From positions 1-64,000 of the forward strand of contig NZ_JBBMFC010000006.1 in assembly GCF_040096225.1 (NCBI RefSeq): 64,000 nucleotides of DNA, in the 5' to 3' direction. This DNA is from Hominiventricola aquisgranensis (GTDB lineage: Bacteria > Bacillota > Clostridia > Lachnospirales > Lachnospiraceae). The translations under genes and the position numbers were made by a program. The notes beneath the pieces are model-generated. The model saw nothing but the letters and a program-made list of their open reading frames with translations, searched no databases and was not told where the DNA came from. The number at the start of each line of letters is the position of its first letter. Position 1 is the stretch's first letter. Positions 41,494 to 49,307 of this stretch are shown piece by piece.

Positions 41494-42638
41494 TGAGTGT
41501 AGTTACAGAAAACTTCCCGGATATCAGCTTCATAGATGATGCTACTGTCGAAGAGACAATGAATCAGATGATCGCTGATTATCAGGAAAAATATAAGGAA
41601 CTTACAGGAAAAGATGTTTCGCTTGGGCAGGCAGATCCGTACAGATTGATCATGTATGCCTGTACAATGCAGATCTATCAGGCTATGCAGTATGCAGATT
41701 ATGCAGGCAAGATGAGCTTCCTGAAATATGCTTCCGGGGAATATCTGGATAACCTGGCAGCATTGAGAGGCATTACCAGGCTTCAGGCATCGGCAGCATC
41801 TACTGTGTTACGGTTTTCTATTGAAACGGTATATCCATTCGCTGTTGCGATTCCACTTGGCTGTAGAGTCACGAATGGCAATGATCTTTTTTTCTCTACG
41901 GATGAATATGCAGAGATTAAGGCTGGAGAACAGCAGGTAACTGTGGCGGCTACTTGCACACAGACAGGCATCCAGGGTAACGATTTTGCACCAGGAGAGC
42001 TGAATATCATTGTGAATACGTTGCCATATGTAGTGACTGTAGAAAACATGGTAACTACTTACGGTGGAGCCGATATTGAAGATGATGATAGCCTTCGGGA
42101 GCGTGTATACAGTGTGCCGGATACCTATTCCACAGCGGGACCAGATGGAGCTTATGAGTATTTTGCGAAAGAAGCAGACGCTTCTATCAGCGATGTAGTT
42201 GTACAGACTCCAGCACCCGGAGAAGTTGTAGTGTATGTAATCTGCGATGGTGGGAAGCTGCCAGAGGATGCACTACTGCAGAAGGTATCTGATCATTTGA
42301 ATGATCGAAAGATAAGACCGTTGACGGATCACGTTACGATCCGAGCACCTGAAAAACAGGAATATAATATTGATCTGACTTATTACATAGCGAACAGCAA
42401 GAAGACGGCAGCCGGTACAATTCAGGCTGCCGTTAATACTGCCATTGAAGTCTATAACACATGGCAGATGGAGAAGATAGGACGGGATATTAACCCGTCT
42501 TATTTAATTCAGAAGATCATGGAAGCTGGGGCTAAGCGAGTGGACATCCGAAGTCCGGTACATACAGTTTTACAGAACGATACAATTGCTGTGGCAGGTA
42601 CGATCAATGTCATGTATGGAGGGGTAGAAGATGATTAA
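41490..42638 (+). CDS. Baseplate assembly protein J
   Basis: A 382-residue Baseplate_J protein: FPDISFIDDATVEETMNQM at the N-terminus, YGGADIEDDDSLRERVY (about 190-206), VVVQTPAPGEVVVYVI and a C-terminal domain. The length is typical. It forms the outer wedge of the baseplate. Confidence 0.9.
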   Translation: MMSVVTENFPDISFIDDATVEETMNQMIADYQEKYKELTGKDVSLGQADPYRLIMYACTMQIYQAMQYADYAGKMSFLKYASGEYLDNLAALRGITRLQASAASTVLRFSIETVYPFAVAIPLGCRVTNGNDLFFSTDEYAEIKAGEQQVTVAATCTQTGIQGNDFAPGELNIIVNTLPYVVTVENMVTTYGGADIEDDDSLRERVYSVPDTYSTAGPDGAYEYFAKEADASISDVVVQTPAPGEVVVYVICDGGKLPEDALLQKVSDHLNDRKIRPLTDHVTIRAPEKQEYNIDLTYYIANSKKTAAGTIQAAVNTAIEVYNTWQMEKIGRDINPSYLIQKIMEAGAKRVDIRSPVHTVLQNDTIAVAGTINVMYGGVEDD

Positions 42639-43359
42639 ATTTTATGACAGCAATATTGTCAACATCCTTCCGGCATCTTTGGCAGAGAAAGAAAAGACAC
42701 AGGCATTGGGTTATGCGCTTCAAAAAGCCACGCAGAGATTGTTGGAGCATTGTTCCTACATAAGTGTATATGCAGCCATTGATCTTGCATCTGAACAGGT
42801 GTTGGATCTTCTGGCTGCAGAGTTGAATACGCAGTATTACGATGAACAGCTGTCGTTAGAAGCAAAACGCAAGTTAGTCAAATATACCATGATCTGGTAT
42901 ATGAGTGCCGGTACACCGGCCGCAGTTGAAGAACTGGTATCTATTGTATTTGGCAGCGGATCCGTTCAGGAATGGTGGGAATACGGAGATAAACCATATT
43001 ATTTCAAAGTTATCACGGATGCGTTGCTGACACCAGAAATGATAGAAAAGTTTTCTTCAATGATTCGGCGGGTGAAAAATACCAGATCATGGCTGAAAAC
43101 GATAGAAGTCCATCGGAATGTCAATACAAAAATGTATGTGACCGCTGGTGCTGTGTCAGTTCCTAAAACAGTAATTGATAACAGCTATGAAGTCCAAAGG
43201 AAAGTACATGGATCTGAGTATGCTGCAGTTGCCTTGATACCGACCTCGGCAACAGTGATTGATAGCTGTTATAAAACACAAATAATTGTGAATGGATCCG
43301 CACACACGATTGCTGCGGTTGTTCCATATGCAAAAACAATTATACGGGAGGTGAAGTAA
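42631..43359 (+). CDS. Tail protein I (P2 gpI-like)
   Basis: 242 residues: LPASLAEKEKTQALGYALQKATQRLL at the start (key L-P-x-S-L), TPAAVEELVSIVFGSGSV (about 95-112), then a C-terminal section with duplicated sequences (VIDNSYEVQRKVHGSEYAA and VIDSCYKTQIIVNGSAHTI, about 180-235). It links the baseplate to fibres. The stop abuts the fibre gene. Confidence 0.85.
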   Translation: MIKFYDSNIVNILPASLAEKEKTQALGYALQKATQRLLEHCSYISVYAAIDLASEQVLDLLAAELNTQYYDEQLSLEAKRKLVKYTMIWYMSAGTPAAVEELVSIVFGSGSVQEWWEYGDKPYYFKVITDALLTPEMIEKFSSMIRRVKNTRSWLKTIEVHRNVNTKMYVTAGAVSVPKTVIDNSYEVQRKVHGSEYAAVALIPTSATVIDSCYKTQIIVNGSAHTIAAVVPYAKTIIREVK

Positions 43360-44127
43360 ATGGCCGCATTTGGTGCAGCAATCCTTACGCAACAAGGATT
43401 AAATCTGATAGCAAAAGCACAGGCAGGACAGGCTGCAATTAAATTTACCAAGGCTGCCGCGGGAGATGGTTCCTATTCGGATGGAGAAGTATTGACAGGT
43501 CTCACGAATCTTAAAAGTCAGAGGCAGGAGATGCCGATCAATGAAGTGGCAGTTGTGAATGACAGTACGGTTTATCTGAAATTCGTAATATCTAATTTTG
43601 CAGAGACTCAGAGCTTGAATCATGGGTATTACGTTAAAGAGGTTGGTGTATTTGCAGAGGATCCGGAAGAGGGAGAAATCTTATATGCCATAGCTGTAGC
43701 TGTGAATGATCAGTGGGATTATATGCCTGCATATAACGGATTACATGCAGCTACGATCCTCATGGAATTCTATACAGAGGTAAGCAATGCTGCAGAAGTA
43801 ACGATCGTCAGCGGAAGTGGAGCCTACGCACTTCAGGAAGATCTGGATGCATTAAGATCTGAGTTCAAATCGTATGTGTTTGAAGATACCTTAGATGACA
43901 GCTTCTATGAGCTCTTTGGAGGTGGCAGCGGTGGAGCAGACACATCTATGAGTCGATCAGAGATCATGGAGTCAATCAACACAGAATGGAACGGTGAATC
44001 TTCTTCCAGCAAGACAGCGATGTCAGCAATGGAAGTGCAGGAATCCATTGATACCAAATGGGACGGAAGTTCGTCTTCAAGCGATACGGCGATGAACAAA
44101 GAAGAAATTGAAGAAGCAACAACATAA
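43360..44127 (+). CDS. Tail-collar fibre protein (DUF3751-like)
   Basis: A 255-residue protein. AAILTQQGLNLIAKAQAGQA and INEVAVVNDSTVYLKFVISN (about 10-75) are typical of phage tail-collar fibre N-termini. The C-terminal 60 residues hold a duplicated EIMESINTEWNGESSSS / EVQESIDTKWDGSSSSS unit (about 205-245). It probably anchors to protein I and carries the next fibres. Confidence 0.82.
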   Translation: MAAFGAAILTQQGLNLIAKAQAGQAAIKFTKAAAGDGSYSDGEVLTGLTNLKSQRQEMPINEVAVVNDSTVYLKFVISNFAETQSLNHGYYVKEVGVFAEDPEEGEILYAIAVAVNDQWDYMPAYNGLHAATILMEFYTEVSNAAEVTIVSGSGAYALQEDLDALRSEFKSYVFEDTLDDSFYELFGGGSGGADTSMSRSEIMESINTEWNGESSSSKTAMSAMEVQESIDTKWDGSSSSSDTAMNKEEIEEATT

Positions 44128-44136
44128 AAACATATT

Positions 44137-44163
44137 ACACAGTACTATCCGGAATGCCCGTCT
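44137..44163 (+). repeat. 27-bp inverted repeat, left copy
   Basis: It is the reverse complement of 45237-45263 with one mismatch (centre CCGGAATGCCCG versus CCGGAGTGCCCG). The two copies flank the fibre gene 44188-45183. Confidence 0.85.
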
Positions 44164-44187
44164 TGACTATGAGAGGAGAAAACAATT

Positions 44188-45183
44188 ATGGCATTAAGTA
44201 ATAAACATCTTGATGGAACCGGATTATCCCAGTTATGGGCAAAAGTAAAAGAGCTGTTTGTAGCAAAAGAAGCAGGCAAAGGCCTGTCCACCAACGACTA
44301 CACCACTGATGAGAAAAACAAGTTAACCGGTATTGAGGCAGGTGCTAAGGTCAACGTACAGTCTGACTGGAATGCTACATCCGGAGATGCATTTATCAAA
44401 AATAAACCGGAAAGTCTTCCGGCGAATGGCGGTAATGCTGAAACTGTAAACGGACATACCGTAAACAGTGATGTACCGGCAAATGCAGAATTTACAGATA
44501 CCAAACCGGTTGACATGAAAGGAGCAACTGCATCTGCAGCAGGTACCGCAGGTTATGTACCGGCACCGGAAGCAGGTTCCCAGGGTAAATTCCTGAAAGC
44601 AGATGGAACCTGGGCAGATCCGACCAACACTACCTATGAAGAGGCTACTGAGGAGAAAGCAGGTCTGATGTCTGCTGCTGACAAGAAAAAGGTCAACGGT
44701 ATGGATGCCGCAATCGCTGCAAAAGCCGATAAAGCAACCACCGTTTCTGGTTATGGTATCACGGATGCATACACCAAGATCGAGGTGAATGCCGAGCTTG
44801 GTAAAAAGGCCAATACGGCAACTACCCTTGAGGGTTATGGAATCAGTGATGCTTACACCAAAACAGCAGCGGATGCGGCTATCAAGAAAGCTGTAGATAC
44901 AGCTGTAGCAGGTGTATACAAGATCAAAGGATCTATCGCATTTGCAAAACTGCCGACTCAGGGTATGGTTGCCGGTGATGTTTATAACATCACGGATGAC
45001 TTTACCACTACCGCAGCATTTGTTGAGGGTGCTGGTAAACAGTGCAAGGCAGGATCTAATGTGGTTTATACCGCTGATGGCTGGGATGTCATGGCAGGAA
45101 CATACGACTTCAGCGACTTTGTCATGAAGTCTGACATCCAGTTTCTGACTGAGGAAGAGATCGACGCTATCTGCGTACTGTAA
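44188..45183 (+). CDS. Tail fibre protein flanked by inverted repeats
   Basis: A 331-residue repetitive fibre. The N-terminus LDGTGLSQLWAKVKELFVAK is followed by phage-fibre shaft units (TTDEKNKLTGIEAGAKVNVQ) and two GYGI(T/S)DAYTK units (about 185-190 and 213-218). The C-terminal segment has KIKGSIAFAKLPTQG and GDVYNITDDF (about 246-270). A GAGAGGAG site starts translation. Its first 25 residues share design with the next fibre (GxxxFWxKVW). Confidence 0.82.
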   Translation: MALSNKHLDGTGLSQLWAKVKELFVAKEAGKGLSTNDYTTDEKNKLTGIEAGAKVNVQSDWNATSGDAFIKNKPESLPANGGNAETVNGHTVNSDVPANAEFTDTKPVDMKGATASAAGTAGYVPAPEAGSQGKFLKADGTWADPTNTTYEEATEEKAGLMSAADKKKVNGMDAAIAAKADKATTVSGYGITDAYTKIEVNAELGKKANTATTLEGYGISDAYTKTAADAAIKKAVDTAVAGVYKIKGSIAFAKLPTQGMVAGDVYNITDDFTTTAAFVEGAGKQCKAGSNVVYTADGWDVMAGTYDFSDFVMKSDIQFLTEEEIDAICVL

Positions 45184-45236
45184 GCAGAGATAACAGAACG
45201 ACTGGCAATAAAGCAAACTATTAAATATTGATTCGG

Positions 45237-45263
45237 AGACGGGCACTCCGGATAGTACTGTGT
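45237..45263 (-). repeat. 27-bp inverted repeat, right copy
   Basis: The inverted partner of 44137-44163, lying between the fibre stop (45183) and the next fibre start (45290). Confidence 0.85.
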
Positions 45264-45289
45264 GAAACAAAGAAAGGAGAATCATAAAA

Positions 45290-46201
45290 ATGACTGATCT
45301 TGAAAAGGTTTTAGGTAAGACCGGGGCAAGAAAATTTTGGAACAAGGTTTGGGGAAATGTGAAGATTCTGACAGGTGATGTGGCTTATAATACCAAGGGA
45401 GATCTTCAGACACAGATCAATGCAGTTGCCGATACTGCATCTACGGCAAAAACTACAGCAGACGCAGCAAAAACAGCAGCGGAGGATGCAAAGGTTGCAG
45501 CTGGGGAGATCGTGACGGATACTACCGATAAGTTTGATTCTACGAAAGATTATGCGGTTGGGGATTATGTAATCTATGATAATAAGGCATGGAAATTTAC
45601 TACCGTCCATCCGGCCGGTGCATGGGATGAAAGCCATGTGGAGCAGACGAATATTCTGGCTGAGATTGCAGCGCAAAATAAAAATTTTGCCGAACTAGAT
45701 GAGAACTTACCTTTCGCTTTTGGAATAGATAAAAACGGTAATTATGGCTACATTAAGGCAGGTGCAGATACAGTTACCCCTTTTAAGACTGGTGATGTAA
45801 ATGCAGTACACGGTTTCTGCTGGAATCAAAATGAATCTGAAAATACTTATATGGTTGGTCTAGTGAGTTTGTTAACAAACAAGGTGTTTAAGGTAGAAAG
45901 TAATTCGATAGTATTTTTAAAAAGTATTTCCAAAGCAACCTTAAAATTACACGTAAAACTATGTGGCGCAGGAAGTTATTGGACAGCTTATCTTGATTAC
46001 GCACTCAATTCCAACTGGAAAAATATTGCCTCAAATTACAATGGAAACGGATTATCTTCTGGAACATATTGGACTGTTAGCAAAGATATCTCCATACCAT
46101 TAACAAACATTAAAGCAGGTGACAAAATAGCCTTTCGTAGCAGAACTAATAAAACTTCATGTAGGCTTATCAGCATGACATGTGTACTTGATCAATCTTG
46201 A
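45290..46201 (+). CDS. Receptor-binding tail fibre: constant N-terminus plus currently expressed cassette A
   Basis: 303 residues. The constant part (about 1-128) has a helical start (LGKTGARKFWNKVWGNV), an Ala-rich coiled coil (TAKTTADAAKTAAEDAK) and a carbohydrate-module-like YAVGDYVIYDNKAWKF. Codons for QNKN at 45674 form the recombination site. The variable C-terminus A follows (about 129-303; FGIDKNGNYGYIKAG, VTPFKTG). Three other C-termini downstream begin at the same codons, and B shares FGID-GNYGY. A's stop is 22 bases from B's convergent stop. SD: AAAGGAG. Confidence 0.88.
   Translation: MTDLEKVLGKTGARKFWNKVWGNVKILTGDVAYNTKGDLQTQINAVADTASTAKTTADAAKTAAEDAKVAAGEIVTDTTDKFDSTKDYAVGDYVIYDNKAWKFTTVHPAGAWDESHVEQTNILAEIAAQNKNFAELDENLPFAFGIDKNGNYGYIKAGADTVTPFKTGDVNAVHGFCWNQNESENTYMVGLVSLLTNKVFKVESNSIVFLKSISKATLKLHVKLCGAGSYWTAYLDYALNSNWKNIASNYNGNGLSSGTYWTVSKDISIPLTNIKAGDKIAFRSRTNKTSCRLISMTCVLDQS
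45674..45688 (+). repeat. Inversion site S1
   Basis: CAAAATAAAAATTTT, encoding Gln-Asn-Lys-Asn-Phe. CAAAAT and ATTTTG are inverted around AAAA. It marks the junction of the constant fibre with its variable end. Confidence 0.85.
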
Positions 46202-46223
46202 TTGTAAATAACAGCTCCTGGAT

Positions 46224-46739
46224 CTATTGGAACATTTTAACCCAACCATCTGAATAGCTTGAACCTAAAATATAGATGTTTATTATTGCTCCAACGTCAT
46301 ATTCAGGGGTTGAATAACTTCCACCTGCCTTTAGGTTTACATACTTATTTACTTTATCAACATATATAGCAATATCTCTAGATGCCTTTATTGTAAACTT
46401 ATCTAGGTGATTTCCAGCAATTACACTGCATGAACAGTATGACCCAGCTGAATTTTTAGCTGATCTTGTAGAAGTTCCTGCAACTTTACAAATCCAATAT
46501 GGTTGGGATAGCAAATTGATACTAGATGCCGCAATCATATCCATAGGAACTGCGTTTACTTTAATAATGTTTTTCCATATTCCGTTTGTATCTAGACATT
46601 GAATATATTTACTTTCTTCGTTATAACGAAGATAAGGATTACCGCTTTTAAAAGGGACAAGGCTGCCATCAGCCCCATAGTAACCGTAATTACCATCTCC
46701 ATCGATTCCAAATGATACACCGCCAAAATTTTTATTTTG
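46224..46739 (-). CDS. Silent alternative fibre C-terminus, cassette B
   Basis: Reading leftward from site S2, the frame of QNKNF is open for about 171 codons to TAG. It continues GVSFGIDGDGNYGYYGADGS and ends GSSYSDGWVKMFQ. It parallels cassette A at the start (FGID, GNYGY, VPFK), then diverges. It has no start codon or ribosome site at its beginning, so it is only useful when joined to the constant part by inversion between S1 and S2. Confidence 0.85.
   Translation of the reverse strand, partial: QNKNFGGVSFGIDGDGNYGYYGADGSLVPFKSGNPYLRYNEESKYIQCLDTNGIWKNIIKVNAVPMDMIAASSINLLSQPYWICKVAGTSTRSAKNSAGSYCSCSVIAGNHLDKFTIKASRDIAIYVDKVNKYVNLKAGGSYSTPEYDVGAIINIYILGSSYSDGWVKMFQ
46725..46739 (-). repeat. 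Inversion site S2
   Basis: Minus-strand CAAAATAAAAATTTT, identical to S1 over 16 bases (with the following G) and in inverted orientation. Confidence 0.85.
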
Positions 46740-46747
46740 TTGAGGAA

Positions 46748-46792
46748 ACCGCCTCCAACTTGGTACGATTTCAGTATCAGGAAGGAGGCGGT
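46748..46792 (+). promoter_or_regulatory. Hairpin that can hide the recombinase ribosome site
   Basis: ACCGCCTCC (46748-46756) is an exact complement of GGAGGCGGT (46784-46792), which contains the AGGAGG used for the TTG start at 46796. A 27-base loop separates them. Formation would repress translation of the recombinase. Confidence 0.65.
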
Positions 46793-46795
46793 ATT

Positions 46796-47791
46796 TTGAA
46801 GACGGAAGTGATGGAAAAAGTGCTGAACAGGATGGCGGACAAGCTGGATCCGAAGCAACTGCAGGAACTAAAGTCGGCGCTTGTGATCAGCCTGGAAGGA
46901 TATCAGGTGACTCGGGAAGAGACCCAGTTGTCAACAGAAGTGCATGATAATTGGGCATACGCTCAGAAATTTTTCCAGGCTCTCATTGTGGCCGGAAAAG
47001 CGAAAGGGACGATTGATACTTATGGGATGCATATCAGGATATTGCTGGATGATATCCGGAAGCCAATTATGGAGATCACAGATGAGGATCTGATGCTGCA
47101 TCTGGCCAGACAGAAGTACGGTCGGAATCTTAGCAACCGGTACCTGAATTACAAGAGGCTTGTGTTCCGGACATTCTTTGGATGGTTGCGACGTCGCAAA
47201 TACATAAGCGAGAACCCGGCAGAACTGCTGGATCAGATTAAGTACGATGTGACTATAAAGAAGCCATACACAGATGAGGAACGAGAAAAAATCCGGTGTA
47301 GTTGTAAAAGGGAACGAGATCTGGCACTGGTAGACGTGCTTTACAGCACAGCGGCCAGGGTATCAGAGGTTACAGCTCTGAACAGATCTGATATTGATTT
47401 TGTAGAAAACGGCTGCATTGTACATGGGAAGGGAGGAAAAGAAAGAGCTGTGTATCTGAATGCTACTGCCGCATATCACCTGCAGACATATTTGCTGGGG
47501 CGTACAGATACGGATCCGGCATTGTTTGTATCATGTAAAACACCGCATAACAGGCTGACCAGAAGTGGGATAGAAGAGATCTTGCGGACATTGGGGGAAC
47601 GGGCTGGGGTTAAGCTTGTACATCCGCATAGATTCAGACGCACAGCCTTAACCAATGCAGCCAACCGGGGAATGCCACTCCAGGACGTGCAGTGCTTGGC
47701 CGGACACAGCAGTCCGAATACCACAATGATTTATTGCACAGTGGACCAGCATAAGGTCAAGGCGGAGCACAGGATGTATTTAGCATCGTAA
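46796..47791 (+). CDS. Tyrosine recombinase of the tail-fibre inversion system
   Basis: 331 residues from a TTG start with AAGGAGG seven bases upstream; frames that start earlier run through S2. An N-terminal SAM-like core-binding domain (about 48-140, LIVAGKAKGTIDTYGMHIR) precedes the catalytic domain. Residues seen: Arg188 (STAARVSEV), Lys215 (GKGGKERAV), His278 and Arg281 (PHRFRR), His304 (AGHSSP), Tyr313 (MIYC). It is XerC/D- and Rci-like in class, unlike the serine invertases of Mu and P1. It lies between two cassette pairs that share its likely sites. Confidence 0.9.
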   Translation: MKTEVMEKVLNRMADKLDPKQLQELKSALVISLEGYQVTREETQLSTEVHDNWAYAQKFFQALIVAGKAKGTIDTYGMHIRILLDDIRKPIMEITDEDLMLHLARQKYGRNLSNRYLNYKRLVFRTFFGWLRRRKYISENPAELLDQIKYDVTIKKPYTDEEREKIRCSCKRERDLALVDVLYSTAARVSEVTALNRSDIDFVENGCIVHGKGGKERAVYLNATAAYHLQTYLLGRTDTDPALFVSCKTPHNRLTRSGIEEILRTLGERAGVKLVHPHRFRRTALTNAANRGMPLQDVQCLAGHSSPNTTMIYCTVDQHKVKAEHRMYLAS

Positions 47792-47827
47792 ATCTGCAAG
47801 TTCATAGATGGGTATAACACTCGGCTC

Positions 47828-47862
47828 AGTCGGGTGTGTTTGTTGTGTCTGTGAGGCTGATA
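47828..47862 (+). terminator. Weak terminator after the recombinase
   Basis: ACACTCG pairs with CGGGTGT (one G-U) in ACACTCGGCTCAGTCGGGTGT, followed by GTTTGTTGTG. It lies between the recombinase stop and site S3. Confidence 0.45.
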
Positions 47863-47896
47863 TGTAGGTACATTTGATCGCTATGACGGATCAGAG

Positions 47897-47910
47897 CAAA
47901 ATAAAAATTT
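47897..47910 (+). repeat. Inversion site S3
   Basis: CAAAATAAAAATTT, matching S1 for 14 bases and in direct orientation to it. S1 x S3 recombination would delete the intervening DNA, while S3 x S2 or S3 x S4 would invert it. Confidence 0.82.
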
Positions 47911-48268
47911 GAAAGTAGATGGTGATATGACAATTGGAGAAATGATCGAGAAAATATATAATGCAATTAACTCAAGGAACCCTTATCAGCTTAAAACTAT
48001 TGGAGTCATAGATGGAAATGGCTCGTTTTCTATTCCTGATGAAAATAAAGAATCTTTTATTATTGCTATACCAACAGAGGTAAAAGTTTCCACAAATGGA
48101 TATGGAAACTGTAGACTAGACGGTGCATTTTATGGAACTTCTCCTTCTTGGAAGTATAACGAAAATGATAAAGTTGTCACCACAAGCAAGAGTAGCTGGA
48201 CTATTTGCAATGATTCTGGATCCATAATAACAGGATCAATTAGATGGACCATATATGCTATTGAGTAA
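47897..48268 (+). CDS. Silent alternative fibre C-terminus, cassette C
   Basis: From site S3 the QNKN frame is open for 123 codons to TAA. It continues LKVDGDMTIGEMIEKIYNAI and ends RWTIYAIE. It is shorter than A or B and has no own ribosome site at the junction. The TTG after the site could act as a start only by chance. It converges on cassette D with 19 bases between. Confidence 0.82.
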   Translation, partial: QNKNLKVDGDMTIGEMIEKIYNAINSRNPYQLKTIGVIDGNGSFSIPDENKESFIIAIPTEVKVSTNGYGNCRLDGAFYGTSPSWKYNENDKVVTTSKSSWTICNDSGSIITGSIRWTIYAIE

Positions 48269-48287
48269 AAATTCTCAGAAATACGAA

Positions 48288-48602
48288 TTAACGATAAAAT
48301 ATTGTAGTTTCAGATGAGACTACTGAGTCTTTTACATAAATTGATCCAGTTATTGTAGATAATGATACGTTTGCCTGAATTAGTATATTTTCTGTTATTC
48401 CAGTTATAAAACCATTACCGCAACGAAAAATTTTTCCTACATTAGAAAGATACTCCTTTACAACATGAATTTCTCCGACAATTACGCCTGATGTTGATAT
48501 GTATATCGCCAATTCAGAATAGTCTAAATCTGTTGGAATAGATATGCTACGTTTGGAAGTTTCAAGCTTTTTCCAAATCTGTCTCAGAGAATTTTTATTT
48601 TG
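48288..48602 (-). CDS. Silent alternative fibre C-terminus, cassette D
   Basis: Reading leftward from site S4, QNKN continues as SLRQIWKKLETSKRSISIPT and stays open for 104 codons, ending SSETTIFYR. Its first residues differ from A-C, but the frame and site are kept. A strong terminator sits just outside S4. Confidence 0.82.
   Translation of the reverse strand, partial: QNKNSLRQIWKKLETSKRSISIPTDLDYSELAIYISTSGVIVGEIHVVKEYLSNVGKIFRCGNGFITGITENILIQANVSLSTITGSIYVKDSVVSSETTIFYR
48590..48602 (-). repeat. Inversion site S4
   Basis: Minus-strand CAAAATAAAAATT, the 13-bp core shared by all four sites, in inverted orientation to S1. Confidence 0.8.
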
Positions 48603-48608
48603 TCCTAC

Positions 48609-48659
48609 AAAAGGTCATTCACATGAATCCGAGTCCATCGGAATCATATGAATGGCTTT
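48609..48659 (+). terminator. Terminator after the fibre cassettes
   Basis: A long imperfect stem (AAAGGTCATTCACATGAATCC against GGAATCATATGAATGGCTTT, with G-U and few mismatches) followed by TTCTATACG. It lies between S4 and the lysis genes, so these need read-through or their own promoter. Confidence 0.65.
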
Positions 48660-48690
48660 TTCTATACGCCATTAGGAAGGAGGAAAGACC

Positions 48691-48999
48691 ATGGGTGATC
48701 CTATCAGTAGAGAAGAGCATGAGGAGTTCCGGAAGCGTATTGAAGCTGAGGACAACCGCCAGAATCGTCGGATCGAGCTTTTGGAGAAGTCAGTGGAGCA
48801 GTTTACCAATCTGACAACAGCAGTACAGAAACTTGCTGACAACATGGAATCCATGCTCAAAGAGCAGGAACAGCAGGGCGAGCGACTGGAAAAGCTGGAA
48901 GGCAGAGACGGTGAGAAGTGGCGAAACGTGACGGGATACATTATCACGTTTGTTCTTGGGCTTGCAATCAGCTATCTGTTTAAAACAGCGGGATTCTAA
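48691..48999 (+). CDS. XhlA-like holin accessory protein
   Basis: A 102-residue protein with a long coiled coil (about 8-75, RIEAEDNRQNRRIELLEKSV) and a C-terminal membrane helix (about 82-98, IITFVLGLAISYLF). This is the XhlA/haemolysin topology of Firmicutes phage lysis cassettes. SD: GGAAGGAGG. Confidence 0.8.
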   Translation: MGDPISREEHEEFRKRIEAEDNRQNRRIELLEKSVEQFTNLTTAVQKLADNMESMLKEQEQQGERLEKLEGRDGEKWRNVTGYIITFVLGLAISYLFKTAGF

Positions 49000-49031
49000 C
49001 TGTATGGAATCATACGGAAAAGGTGAGAGAC

Positions 49032-49307
49032 ATGGAAGAGGAAGAAAAGAAAAAGATCCGGACTATGGATGTGATTCTGATTGTGATTGCGGTATTTCTC
49101 TTAGTGTTTATAGTATTGATGCTATGGATGTACTACAAGACAGGCGGAATCCCGGACACGCTTTGCAACTGTGTCTTTGCGGTGTGTGGCGGTGAATGTG
49201 GAGTCATGGGATGGATCAAAACGACAAAAGATAAGCAGCAGGATCGGTTGTATGAGCTGGAAGATCGGGCTGCAGAGAAGAAGGAGGATAATGAGGATGA
49301 CACTTGA
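49032..49307 (+). CDS. Small membrane protein of the lysis cassette
   Basis: 91 residues: a membrane helix (about 12-34, VILIVIAVFLLVFIVLMLW), a cysteine-rich region (LCNCVFAVCGGECG) and a charged C-terminal helix. It could be a second holin or antiholin component. It overlaps the next gene by 17 bases. Confidence 0.65.
   Translation: MEEEEKKKIRTMDVILIVIAVFLLVFIVLMLWMYYKTGGIPDTLCNCVFAVCGGECGVMGWIKTTKDKQQDRLYELEDRAAEKKEDNEDDT

Noticed and set aside
46712..46795. Upstream start for the inversion recombinase
   Set aside because: The longer frame would begin inside recombination site S2 without a ribosome site. The TTG at 46796 has AAGGAGG at proper spacing.
43360..48602. Diversity-generating retroelement acting on the fibre
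   Set aside because: There is no reverse transcriptase or template/variable repeat pair. The group II intron end at the left edge belongs to another element. Inversion explains the alternative C-termini.
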